A stretch of 64,000 bases of DNA from Peribolospora baueri. Taxonomy: Eukaryota; Basidiomycota; Peribolosporomycetes; Peribolosporales; Peribolosporaceae. The stretch is from assembly GCA_029717555.1 (NCBI GenBank), contig JAMDHS010000090.1, positions 1 through 64,000 of the forward strand, written 5' to 3'. The notes below the pieces were generated by a model, which ran no database searches, had not been told where the DNA came from, and worked only from the letters and a program-made list of their open reading frames with translations. This document shows, one piece after another, positions 45,969 to 56,560 of this stretch. Each line of letters begins with the position of its first letter. Position 1 is the stretch's first letter. The position numbers were made by a program, and so were the translations under genes.

Positions 45969-48491
45969 TCATTCCCGAGAGACGTCACGGCCAAAGATCT
46001 TGACCTTGACCCACTGTGGAAGAGACGGGCAAGACAAGAGAGAAATTGAGTGAATCCCGTCATGCTGGACCTCGCTGACCCGGAAGCCAAGGCAGGCAAT
46101 CGCACTCACGTCGGCAATGACGAGCGTCCGGTTGCGGAGCGAGTAGAGCGTGGAGATGTAGGCCGATCGCCAGAAGAGGTAGGTCGCCACGCCGCCGGTT
46201 GCGACGTTGCCCTAAGGGATACGTTAAAGGACGAGAAGCCCAAAGTCAGAAGACCAGAAGGAAAGCAAAGCAGAAAACGATGACCACGGCAGCGGACGAC
46301 TCACATGAAAGAACGGCAAATCGGCGATGGCCTTCTCGCTGCCGATGTAAGCCAAGCTACCCTGGTGAGAGTAGTGGAAGGGGCGGACCTTGCTAGCCTT
46401 GTTCAGCTGCTTGACGAGCGACTCGAGCCTCTTGGCCCGAGCCTCCTCCGTCTCCCCCTCCGCCCACGGAGCGACCCTGGCCTCCTCCAGAGCGCGCTCC
46501 AGCTTTTCCTTTTTCGCCATCTGTCCAAAGACGCGCGCCAGGTACGCGCCCTGCTGAGACGCAGCCTGGGCGGTAGGGGCGAACTGCGTGGCCGTCGCGT
46601 CGCCGAGGGCAAAGATAGAATCCTCCGCGCCCAGCAGGCGGAGGTAGTCGTCCACGAGCAGGCCGCGCCTGACGTTCTGCTTCTCCGACAACGTCGCCAT
46701 GAGCTGGCGCGTGATCGGACGCTGGGTGTTGCCGGTGGCCCAGACGAGCTGGGTGCGCGAAGGACGGAAACGGTAGATGACGTTAGGGCAAGCCGGGCCT
46801 TTGGAAACGGACAGCTTAGCTCACCAAGCCGTAAGGAATTTCGACCATGTTCTTCTTGTCATCCTGCACGACGAGGTGGTCCTTGTGCACGCCCTTGACC
46901 ATATGCTTGGTGAGGATATCGATCTCGTTCTCCTTGAAAGTGCTCTCTGTGTACTGGATGAGCTGCTTGGAGAAAGAAGGAAGGACGTTGGGAAGCGCCT
47001 CGATCAACGTGATCTTGAGCTTGTTGGCAATCTCTGTAGACGGAAAATGGACTCGATCAACGTCAGCGCGAACTGCGACGTCGGAAGGGAATGTGTGCGC
47101 ACACGATCGCCTAGTCAAGAGCGAGCGCAGGGAGCAAGAGCTCACCGGGGTACCACTTCTGAAGGTCGTCCACCAAGAAGTCGTGCAGCTCGCCGGCATA
47201 CTCGATACCCGTCGGGCCTCCGCCAACGACGACCATGTGCAGCAGACGGTTAACGTCCTCCTCCGACTGGTCCTTCAGCGCAGCGGTCTCGACGCTGTTC
47301 AAGCGCGTACGTGCGGTGATCCAGGAAGACAAAGGCTAAGCCATCCATGTCCCAATAAACAAAGGTCCGTCTCAAAGCGCACTACTCACCAATCCATGAG
47401 CGTCTTCCGGACCTTCTCAGCGTCCCAAAGTTCCTTGAGATAGCACGCGTGCTCCTTCACGCCGGGAATGCCGAACGTCTGGGTCTCTGCGCCGACGGCG
47501 AAGACGAGATAGTCGTAGGGAATCGTGAGCTTCGCGTTGGAGGAGACGACCTCGGACTTGTCTGAGTAAGAAAAGGAATCAGAATGGGGAAAACTCGTCA
47601 TCGCCCAGCTCTCAATTCACTCCAATCGACTCGCAGGAAGACAGGCCGCAAAGACAGGTCCGCGGGAACACGCACCTTCGAACGTGACGGTCTTGTTCTT
47701 GGTGTCGATATCCTCCGCCTCTGCCTCGTACACCTGCACATAGCGCCTCTTGAACCGGGCCAAGAAGCGGGTGGGCTGGATGATAGATCGGCTGTCGAGG
47801 GTGCCGACCGTGACGGAGGGCAAGAGGGGCGTGAAGAGGAAGTAGTTGCGCGGGGAGACGACGACCACCTGAGGGGCAAACAAGACAGGGGGTGCGACGT
47901 CAACGTGGGGCCATAGCGCTGCACGATTCGAACGGCGAAGAACCTCCAACTCACATTGTAGTCCTCCGTATCGAGGTTCTTCAACAGGCTAGTGGCGCCC
48001 CACCCGCTACCGAGGACGACAACGGTCTTCTTCGACGGGTCCACGGGCAACTGATCCGGCGGGTGATTGCCCTCATAGACGCAGTACCCGAACACTCCAA
48101 AGCCCACAAGTGTCGTACCGGCGGCGAGACGGAAAAGGCCGCGGAAAAAGCCGCGGCGTCGTCGGGGAGGCTTGCCGGAGGGCGGAGGACTGTTTCCGGC
48201 GCCCGCTCCGGTGGCGGCAGCTGCAGCCTTCCCGATGCCAACCTCGGCAGGCGACGGCGGTTCTCGAGGGATCTGTGCGCCTGGGTTGCCAGCCACGCCT
48301 GCGAGCGCCTCTGGAGCGGGCGAAGTGGCAGATGGAGTGATGGGCGTGCCCGACGGGGCGCGTGTACTAGAGGGAGTGTTGGTCACGGAGCGAATGGCCA
48401 CCGGCACTCGTCGTGTGACCGCGAATGGAGAAGGAGGGACGGGGAGCAGGGAGGCCCGCCGGCAAGCAAGGCGAGCGAGCGTGGCCGACAT
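45969..48491 (-). CDS. NDE1: alternative (rotenone-insensitive) NADH dehydrogenase
   Basis: Predicted 616-residue type II NADH:ubiquinone oxidoreductase of the inner mitochondrial membrane. Exons: 48491-47955, 47868-47676, 47561-47390, 47294-47146, 47033-46825, 46748-46305, 46211-46110, 46013-45969. The N-terminus is Arg-rich and acid-poor (presequence), followed by one membrane segment near 118-138, suggesting an external (Nde) orientation. The FAD motif [17 protein letters not shown] is at 157-173 and the NADH motif [17 protein letters not shown] follows later. Other blocks are [46 protein letters not shown] and the ending [14 protein letters not shown]. No EF-hand is seen. It shares a 1.06-kb promoter with the glutathione peroxidase gene. 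Confidence 0.93.
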
Positions 48492-49183
48492 GACGACGGG
48501 CGACAAGCAGACGCGAACAAGGCGGATGGGTTTGGAGAGGAAAGCGGCGGAACTGCCCTGGATCTATGCAGGGCTTGGTGCTGCGATGCAAAGAGCGAAA
48601 AAGTGGAAGAGCGAAAAAAAAAAAAAAGAAAAGAAAGAAAGAAAGCCGGTAAGAGCATGTATGAAACGAACAAAGTTAGTGCCTGTCGATCCGGTTGGCC
48701 GGGCCTTGGCGCAAGTGCGCTGTACAGGGAAGTAGAGATTGCCGAGAGAGATAGCGTTCCCAGGAGCGAGAATGGGCGGCATCCATTCATCTCATTCGGT
48801 TGACGCAGCCCGACAAGCACTCGCTCGGTCTGCATCAGGGCCCTCTCTGTGTCACAGCCTCAAGATAAACGCATACTCACGAGTACTGGTGATGGACCTC
48901 AGGCCGAGATGGCGTGACAAAGGTAGGTGAGGTGCAGAATGCGATCGCGGGGCGCAGAAGAAGGCAGGAAGACGGAAAGGAGCGAGTTGGGACGGTGTGG
49001 GACGAAGAAGAAGAAAAGAGGGGCCTCGAGGAAAAGAGAGAAGAGGCCTTTTGAGAGGACGAACGAGTCTCGTACTGATTAATTCTCGCCCCCTCCTGGC
49101 CGACGCCGAGCTCGGCGACCTCGCACAGAATCCATGACGTCCGCTAGTTATCGATTTTTCGATCAACCCGCCTCGAGCCGATG

Positions 49184-49218
49184 CACGTGTGCCCGACGTT
49201 TGCTCCCACGGTCACGTG
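49184..49218. promoter_or_regulatory. two CACGTG boxes 29 bases apart
   Basis: Perfect hexamers at 49184-49189 and 49213-49218 lie about 340-370 bases before the peroxidase ATG. Likely bHLH sites by sequence only. Confidence 0.45.
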
Positions 49219-49304
49219 CCCTTATGTCAGCGTGCGGTCAGCTGGTAACCGGGACGACGTCGCCGAGGAGGGCGAGGGCGATCGATGGACGAGCCGGGGA
49301 AGGT

Positions 49305-49328
49305 GTGAACGTGAACGTGAACGTGAAC
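49305..49328. repeat. (GTGAAC)4
   Basis: Four perfect hexamer units about 225 bases upstream of the glutathione peroxidase ATG. Each overlap creates GAACGTGAAC, which may be a repeated factor site or a microsatellite. Confidence 0.85.
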
Positions 49329-49552
49329 GACCGTCCGGATACAGCATGCCCGCTCCGGTCTAGCTTGCCTGTTGCATGCTCTGCCTCTTGCGACGACACT
49401 TATTCGCCCCACGTCGTCTCCTTGCCGCCGGGTACACATCCTCATATAGCCATTGCTCACCCTCCTCGTCTTTCGTCGTCCCATCTCGCCTCCACTCCCC
49501 CCTCCCCGAACCTCGCTTGCCTTTGGCACTTTTCGCAAGACCGTTGTCCACC

Positions 49553-50767
49553 ATGTCCGAGAAAGAGAAGACCAGCTTTTACGAACTTTCTGTGAGCGTC
49601 TGATCTCCTTTTCTATCCAGCAGATCGAGCTGAGTCGTGATCCGCGTCCTGACACGAACGCACCATCCGTGAAAAAAGGCCACGACCGGCAAGGGCAAGG
49701 AGTACCCGTTCAAGGAGCTCGAAGGCAAGGTGGTGCTCGTCGTCAACACCGCCAGCAAGTGCAGCTTCACACCTCGTGCGTCTTCAGAATCCTTTTTGAT
49801 CTACAAGTTGCCCTCGCCGTTCTCTGACACACCCATGCGCGCCCTCTCCCTTCCCGCAGAGTTTGACGAACTGGAGAAGCTGTACCAAGAGTACAAGGAC
49901 AAGGGCCTCGTCGTGCTCGGCTTCCCCTGCAACCAGTTTTCCAGTCAGGATCCGGGGAACGACGAGGAGATCGGCAGCTTCTGTCAGTTGAATTACGGCG
50001 TCAGCTTTACAATGATGAAAAAGGTGGGTTAGCGGTGAACGAAGGCGGGTAGAAGCTCGGCCACTGTGGTGAGATGGCGGGGCTGGGAGGGGAGTCAGAG
50101 CATGCACGGACTGTTATGCAGCTCGCCGCGTCGGGTCGCTGACATTTCGACTTTACGTCTTCTCATAAATTTCCCCGCAGTCCGACGTGAACGGCGCAAA
50201 CACGAACGAGGTGTTCAAGTGGCTCAAGAAGGAAAAGGGCGGGTTCTTGGGCACTCAGGCTATCAGTGGGTGTCTTATTTATTCTTCTGCCGGAGGTGCC
50301 GATGCCATGACTTCATAGAGGCCCCTGTACCATTCGTGGCCTGCGTTGTTTCTTGGGTTATATCTGACCTCTGCTCCCTTTTTCTGCTCCTCTTCATCAA
50401 GAGTGGAACGTGAGTTTCGATAAGTGATTCCCTTCATGCCTCTGCATGAAGGAGGCGGTAACCCGATCGCAGGCCCTGATTCGTTCGTGTCTGCCCCTTG
50501 TCTTATTACGCAGTTCACCAAGTTCCTCGTTGACAAGAAAGGCAACGTCGTGGAGCGGTGAGTTTGAGATGGACCACAGGGCGCAGGGCATTCCTTCTCA
50601 CCGGGCCCATTGTCATTTCCTCGTTCCGACCATTTTCCGGTCACCATGCTGATTGCTCCGCTTGACGCGCGCGTCTCTATCGACTCCGTCTCAGTGCCTC
50701 GCCGAACACAAAGCCTTTCTCGCTCAAGTCCAAGATCGAGGAGCTGCTCGCCGCTCCGGCGTCCTGA
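49553..50767 (+). CDS. HYR1: thiol glutathione peroxidase (Gpx3/Hyr1 type)
   Basis: Predicted 169-residue thioredoxin-fold peroxidase that reduces hydroperoxides. In yeast its homologue also senses peroxide for Yap1. Exons: 49553-49591, 49679-49775, 49860-50023, 50181-50265, 50402-50409, 50514-50557, 50695-50767. The peroxidatic residue is Cys41 ([19 protein letters not shown]), not selenocysteine. [13 protein letters not shown] and [11 protein letters not shown] carry the second and third conserved cysteines, as in thioredoxin-dependent members. [18 protein letters not shown] supplies the catalytic Trp and Asn. Exon 5 is only eight bases, completing K-W-N. The family phrase is restored only when this micro-exon is included, and the phases agree. 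No targeting signal is visible. Confidence 0.93.
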
Positions 50768-51194
50768 GACACCCTGCCTGGCTGACCGGGTCGATAGAGC
50801 GAGCGACCCTGTGTTGCGTTTCATTCCATATTTCTCGGCTGCTCCCGTATATCGCGTCGTCTCGTGTGCCGTGATCTGTTTTAGCTCGCCCTGGGGGCCG
50901 CTGTGACTGTTGATACCGCAATTCATTTCCTTGCTCGAGCGTGGTGGAACGGGCTTCTGTTTGCCTCTCCATGTCGGAGGCATCCTGTGCTATGAAGTTA
51001 CTCCGGTAGTCCGGACCGCGAGGAGCCGGCCGCCGATCACGAACCCCACAAACGCGCAACGCATGACGCACGCGCTCCTTTTGTTCCCAATCACCATCTC
51101 TTTGGTCGCCAACCGTCGACGACTCTCTCTTCGACGTCTCGCTCCTCAAACGCTCGCTGCATTCCTTCGTACTCCCGCATAGCCATCCGTCGAC
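50768..51194. other. intergenic region between peroxidase and Mpo1-type genes
   Basis: These 427 bases separate two genes in tandem on the plus strand. Nothing beyond presumed 3' and 5' untranslated sequence was recognised. Confidence 0.5.
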
Positions 51195-52673
51195 ATGGTA
51201 TTCCAACCTTTTAACCTTGAAAAGCAGGTAAGCTGCTCACCTGTCCCCTTTCCGCCGCAGAACGACACGATCGGTCGCCCTGCTCGCGATTCGCTCTCGA
51301 TTTAGTACGCTCACCCATTCGTCACCTATCCCGTTTGCAGTTGAGCTTCTACGGGGCGTATCACTCGAACAAGGTCAATGTTGGCATTCATGTGAGTCTC
51401 GTCGCTTGTATGTTGGAGGATCGCCACCCGACGCCTGAAGTTTCGCTGACGCTCTCGTTGCAGATTGTATGCGTGCCCCTGATCGTGTGGTGAGTGCCAG
51501 CTTCTCCTTCCTCTGTCCTTCCCTTTTGCCCCACTCCGCCCTTGTTGAGCCTGAACGACTGCTCTTGCTGATCGCCGACTCCATATCTCTTCCCCCTCCC
51601 TTGCACCGTCTCTCTCCGCATTGCAGGAGCTTGGGCGTCCTCCTCGTAAGCGTCACTCCTCCCGGCGGCCTCCTCGACCTCCTCCCTCCTGAGGTACGCG
51701 CCGGCCTTTCCGTCTACGTAGCACCCAGGATCCCGGACGCGCTCAAGACGGCGGCAACCAGGTTGGACCCATCCCTCGGTCTCGACTGGTATTCCGCGTT
51801 CCTTGGCGTGTACTGGATGTATTACATGATCTTGGATCCCGTGGCCGGGGTGAGTAGGTGCTCGAGTATCTCGAGGCAAGAAAGGTCCGTGGACCGGCTC
51901 GGCTTGGGAGGCGAATCAGAGCATGCTGACTCTCTCATCTCTCGCTCGCCTCTTGTCGCACAGATGCTGATTCTGCCCATAATGATGCTATCCCACTCCG
52001 GCGCTCACTCCTTTGTCAACGCCTACCCGGCTCGCCAATCCGCAGGCGCGGCCGACTTCCTCATCTCCAAGCTCGGCCTGCCTCCGCCCGCCTCTGCCGC
52101 CTCCCTCGCCGGCTTCAGCGCGGCCCAGATCGCCGCGGTTTTGCACGCCTTCAGCTGGATCATGCAGTTTATCGGTCATGGCAAATTCGAGGGCAGGGCC
52201 CCCGCACTACTCGGTAAGTTAAGGGGAGCCTAGTAGACGACGGTCGTGTTGGAGGGAAATCCATAAATTAGATAGCCTTGGGCTTTCGGGTTTTCTGACT
52301 GTCACTGATCCATGCTCTGTTTCCTCCCGTTAAATGGGACCACCAGACAACCTTCTGGGAGGTGTGTCACCTTTCATGCCCACCTAGTGCAGCTCGCGTT
52401 CATCCGTATTTCTCTCGTCCGCCGACGCATCTCTAACCCTCTCCCTCCCTTCCCCTTCTCCCGCGTGTCCGCTCCACCAAACCACACCAACCTTCAGCTG
52501 TCGTCCTAGCCCCCTTCTTCGTCTTCCTCGAAATCCTCTTCCTCGTCGGCTACCGTCCCAACCTCCAGAAGCGCGTTAAGAACGAGACGGGAAAGCTGAT
52601 CACTCAGTTCCGTCGCCAGCGCACCGAGAAGGCCAGGGCGCAGGCCGGGAATGTGGAGAAGAAGATGGAGTGA
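51195..52673 (+). CDS. MPO1: Mpo1-type 2-hydroxy fatty acid dioxygenase (DUF962)
   Basis: Predicted 257-residue multi-pass ER membrane enzyme. The yeast homologue Mpo1 performs Fe2+-dependent alpha-oxidation of 2-hydroxy fatty acids in phytosphingosine breakdown. Exons: 51195-51227, 51341-51391, 51465-51490, 51627-51849, 51964-52213, 52347-52361, 52498-52673. Signature blocks: FYGAYHSNKVNVGIHIVCV, then LDWYSAFLGVYWMYYMI, SHSGAHSFVNAYPARQSAG and FIGHGKFEGRAPALLDNLLG. The several histidines are the likely iron ligands. One exon is 15 bases and another 26. The final helix AVVLAPFFVFLEILFLVGY is followed by a basic cytosolic tail. The phases close throughout. Confidence 0.92.
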
Positions 52674-53321
52674 CGCACATCAGGAAGGGGGAGGGGGAAG
52701 TGACTAGCTTTTGACGATCGACCTTGGGCGCACGCCGGGACGAGGTTGTGCGCCTCGGACCTGGGCGGCGAGGAGTTGATAGACGAACACGAGAGGGATG
52801 ATGCGTGCGAGCGAAAGAGATGAAGATCTTCGACATGACCGAACCTGTTCCCGCTTCTCCACCCGACCTTCGTCCTTTCTGGCCTCGCCCCCATGCAGCG
52901 TCTTTGTTTTTGTTTGTACGCCTTTCGCCAGCTTCCCAGTTTCCCTTCGCTTGCCTCTCTTATCTTCTCCGTCCTGCACTGCCGTACCCTACCCTGACGA
53001 TACTCTGCGCCTCGCCCTCTCTACCTTGCTTTCTTCCTCCCGGCGAACACGCTCGCGAGCAAGTTCGCCGCCGGCTCCGCTTCTCAGTGCCGACGTAGGA
53101 CGTCGGACGGCGTGCTTAGCTAGTAAAATTCCTTTGATGAAACGGCGTCGGGCCCACCGTCGGGCCCACCTACGAGGCTGGAACGGGCCCCAGGTCGAAT
53201 TTGGACTCGATGAAATCGGACAGGATTGGTATCTCGAACCCGAAGTGCAGACGGCGCCCCGATTGGCCGCGATTTACCTGCTTCTTGTCTTCCCCCTCCG
53301 ATTCGATTCGAGCCGATCCGC
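52674..53321. other. convergent 3' region between Mpo1-type and aminoacylase genes
   Basis: These 648 bases hold no recognised gene. Short frames on both strands are Ser/Pro/Arg-rich shadows. Confidence 0.5.
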
Positions 53322-55523
53322 TCACTTCCCGTCCAAGCCAGCGCTCGACAGCCGCACGATCAGGTCGGCATAAAAGGGGATCGAGTCGAGGAAGGTCTGA
53401 ACGGGAATGTATTCGTTGTGCTGGTGAAGGAGGGCTGGGAGGGAGGGGAGGTAGGAGATGCCTGATGTGGGCAAAAAGTAGAACGAGGGGGTGATAATCG
53501 GAAGAAGCGTGCCCATCAGCTTGGAATCCTCTCACTCGACCTTTCCATCAAAGAGAAAGTAGATGGAGGAAGGCGGACGTTCGCCGTGCGCTCGTCGTCC
53601 CGCTCACCGAGAGCCGGAACGCCTTTGGCTCGGACGAACCTCGAGTCCGTCGCCGCCGGAAAGACTTCTGGGTGGAGGCCGATGTTGCGAGAGGCGGCAA
53701 CGCGCTGGATCTCTTTGTACCAACTGAATGAAAAGATCGGTAAGTAAGCGGGCGTGATGGTTCAGGGCCAGAAACGACAAGATAGACGAGGCGAGCAAGG
53801 AAAGAAGGAAGTGCGTGGACGCACAAATTATCATCGTCGAGCGAAGTTACGTGGGAAGAGTTCCAGTATTGCTCGAAGCGATACGTCACTCTGGAAGCCG
53901 GTGGAGGAGGCGGGATACGGGGACAAATGGGGAGTTTTGCCTCAGAAAACTGCCCAGTCGCAGATCATAGGGAACGGGTGGAAGCCAGCACACCCTTCTT
54001 CGCTAGAACACCACTCTTTGATCTGCGCCTCAAACTGGGGTTACGAGGTTCGGCCATGCTGGATCAGCATAGGCGGCAACCAGCGGCATGAAGACATTTG
54101 GGCTCACTCACCTTGTCTTTATCGACCCACGGCGAGACGCGAATGTCAAACCCAGCCTCGGCGACTCCGGGAACGATGCTGCGAGACGCAAAGAAGGAGG
54201 TGAATCAAAGCTTAAGTCCAATTCAGAGCACATGGCATTTCTCCTCGTCTCACTTGAAACTTTTCCCCTCTCCGGCGCTCAGCTTGGTCAGATTGAGCGT
54301 CGTCACGTCGCCCAGCTCGTTCTGGCGCCCGTCCTGCGGCCTCTTGCCGATGGAAGCGAGGGTTCGCTGCACCTCGTGGAAGGCAAGCACTTTGCCTGCG
54401 ATGCGGTTTAGCTTCTCCGGAGCTGTAGGAGCATGGAATTGGGAGCCATGGCCTTCTGGGCCCGTCGCCCTTATCATGAGCCACCTGCGGCGCTTGCCGT
54501 GAAAAAGGGCCATGAGCGATGCAAACGCACAGGGCTCGATGGAGGACTTGCTCCGGAAAGACGGAAGATCGCGGAATGCCGCTCACCAGGGCGAGCGCTC
54601 GGCGTAGAACACGCGCAGGTCGGGGCCTGCGGGATTGGCGATACCTTCGTCTGGGGTACGAGATACGAGACATGGAGAACGCAGCGGAATGTGAGTCCTC
54701 CACGGAACAGTCCACCAGCAGTGCGACTTACCGAGGGCGAAGCCGACGTTGAGCTGGTTGAAAGTCTTGTCGTCTACCCACGCCCGGACGCCTTCCTCTC
54801 CTCCAATCTCCTCGTCAGGGCCCCATACAAAGTGTACCGTCCTCTCCGGCTGCCAGGAAGGGTCGATGGTGCGGAGGTGACGCAGCGCTTCGAGGTAGGC
54901 CGCGCCTACGCACTGAAGAGGTACCGAGAAGGGGCGCACGTGAGCTTGACGGAGACGCAGAGAGGATAAGGAAAGAGGAAGCGTGCCTTCATATCCTGCG
55001 ACCCCCGAGCGTAGATCTTGCCGTCGTGGATCTCAGCAGCGAAAGGGTCGTGTTCCCTGAAAGAAAGCGAAGCAGACGCGGAGCGGCTTGAGCCTTCCAA
55101 GGATTCAGACGCCCTCTAATACAATGCCTGGAAGAGAATGAATTCCAAATGTCCCGCACCATCGATCCAACGCAACGGGCACAACGTCCATATGGCAATC
55201 TGTGAAGGCAGACAAAGAGATGGTGGAAGCGACGCTCGCAAACGCGTGCGAGGTCACGCGTCAGGGCACTCACATAACATCAAGCTCGTCTCCTCCTTCT
55301 TCTTCCCGCCCAACGTCATGATGGCGACAGGGAGCCCGCTGACTGGCTCGACGGTTTGAAACTGCAAACCGAGCTCCTTGGCCTGGGCGCGCAGCCATTC
55401 GACGCACTCTGCATAAGCGGGCTCGGGATGGACGGTGCGTATGCGGAGCAAGTCCTGGAAGCGGGACACGGCGGCGTCGCCGTTTGAAGAAGCGCAAGCG
55501 GGCGTGGGGAGGTCGATGACCAT
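53322..55523 (-). CDS. aminoacylase-1 (M20 metallopeptidase family)
   Basis: Predicted 421-residue cytosolic zinc enzyme that hydrolyses N-acyl-L-amino acids (human ACY1 408). Eleven exons: 55523-55274, 55199-55160, 55056-54987, 54912-54732, 54650-54587, 54484-54254, 54178-54112, 54034-53994, 53890-53825, 53723-53608, 53461-53322. Metal and active-site blocks: CHMDVVPV (His ligand and Asp), KIYARGSQDMKCVGAAYLEA (bridging Asp), VWGPDEEIGGEEG (catalytic Glu), GIANPAGPDLRVFYAERSPW, GVTYRFEQYWNSSHVTSLDD and LLHQHNEYIPVQTFL (last His ligand). The intron after QDMK (54986-54913) begins with GC, not GT, since no GT is available there; the reading QDMK-CVG needs it. It diverges from the Tom22 gene. 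Confidence 0.92.
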
Positions 55524-55911
55524 GGTCTTAAGTGTCGGACGTTCAGAGAAGGGGTTACGTGCAAGAAGTGTGGTTGCTCCACCTCGAGATTCCCCTCGCC
55601 GCCCTCTTTTCTCGACGCGGCCGTCTAGAGTCTCCCCGCAAACCTCAATTGGGCTGGTGGGCGGCCCAAGCGTCACCCGGGAACGACAATTACGTCATCC
55701 TACCGCAGCACGAACTGCGGTGGAGAGAGTTTTTCCCACTCCCGTCGATCATCGTCGTGCCGGTGACAGAACTCCATTCGACGGTACTTGGCATCCTCGA
55801 TCACCAGATACTCTACTAGACAAGGTAAGCATACGTGCAGACGGGCGAAGTAGGTCGGTGGGGGACGACGGAGAGCTGACGGAATGGAGGTACACTCGGG
55901 CGCGGGCACAG
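55524..55911. promoter_or_regulatory. divergent promoter of aminoacylase-1 and TOM22
   Basis: These 388 bases separate the two start codons. The right end contains a likely 5'-leader intron of TOM22. No known promoter box stands out. Confidence 0.4.
55825..55911 (+). other. probable 5'-leader intron of TOM22
   Basis: GTAAGC at 55825 and GGCACAG ending at 55911 bound 87 bases. The acceptor abuts the ATG directly, giving ACAAG-ATGGTC after splicing. Stops in the sequence upstream make this a leader intron, not a coding one. No transcript data are available here. Confidence 0.5.
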
Positions 55912-56560
55912 ATGGTCAAGCTCGAAGAGGTCACCGACGAGCACTTCGAGAAGAAGGCCGAGGGCTTGGCCTCGGACGACGAGTCGGACGCGCTCTCCAT
56001 GGCGTCGTCGGACCTGTCGGACTCGGACGAGGAGGAGGAGGACGACGACGAGATGGCGCTCGCGCTACCTCGCGAGTCGCTCCTCGACAGGGTGTACGCG
56101 CTGAAGGACATGGTCTCGCCGCAGACGCGGAAGAACCTGGTGGCGACGGCGCAGAACACGGCGTCGTTCGTGAGGGTGGGAGGACGGTTGGTCGGAAACG
56201 TGGTCTGGGTGGTGACCACGTCGGCGCTCCTCCTCGGTCTTCCTCTCGCACTGGCCATCGACGACGAGGGGCGGATTGTGGCGCAGGAGAAGGAGTTGCA
56301 GATGCAGCAGCAAGGCGCTCAGCAGGTGAGTGAGATGTTCCGGTGTTGGTCTGCTCTCCAACGTCGCATCGCAGTATGGGGGATGGTTAGCGCGTTGGTT
56401 GTCGTCGTCCGTCTACGCTCGTTCGCTCGAGTGACCATTTCCCCTTTTTTCTTTCGGCCCTCTCGCCCAGATGCTGTCTCCCGGGGCGATCTACGGCCAG
56501 CCGCAACAGCAGCAGCAGCAGCAGGGCGGCCAGAAGACGCTCACGCCATCAGGGTTCTAA
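55912..56560 (+). CDS. TOM22: mitochondrial import receptor subunit Tom22
   Basis: Predicted 167-residue central receptor of the TOM complex in the outer membrane. Exons: 55912-56325 and 56471-56560. The cytosolic N-terminus begins MVKLEEVTDEHFEKK and carries a strongly acidic patch (DSDEEEEDDDE), the presequence-binding feature of the family. The RVYALKDMVSPQTRKNL block precedes one membrane span near 94-115 (GNVVWVVTTSALLLGLPLAL). The intermembrane-space tail begins AIDDEGRIVAQEKELQMQ. The second exon adds a tail with seven Gln from CAG repeats (56508-56524) and ends in KTLTPSGF. Length and layout match fungal Tom22 (150-170). Confidence 0.93.

Larger units (their letters stand above)
48492..49552. 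promoter_or_regulatory. divergent promoter of NADH dehydrogenase and glutathione peroxidase
   Basis: About 1.06 kb without a gene. It includes an A13 run near 48617 followed by GAAA repeats, two CACGTG boxes (49184-49189 and 49213-49218) and four perfect GTGAAC units (49305-49328). Co-regulation of a respiratory enzyme and a peroxidase is an inference. Confidence 0.45.
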
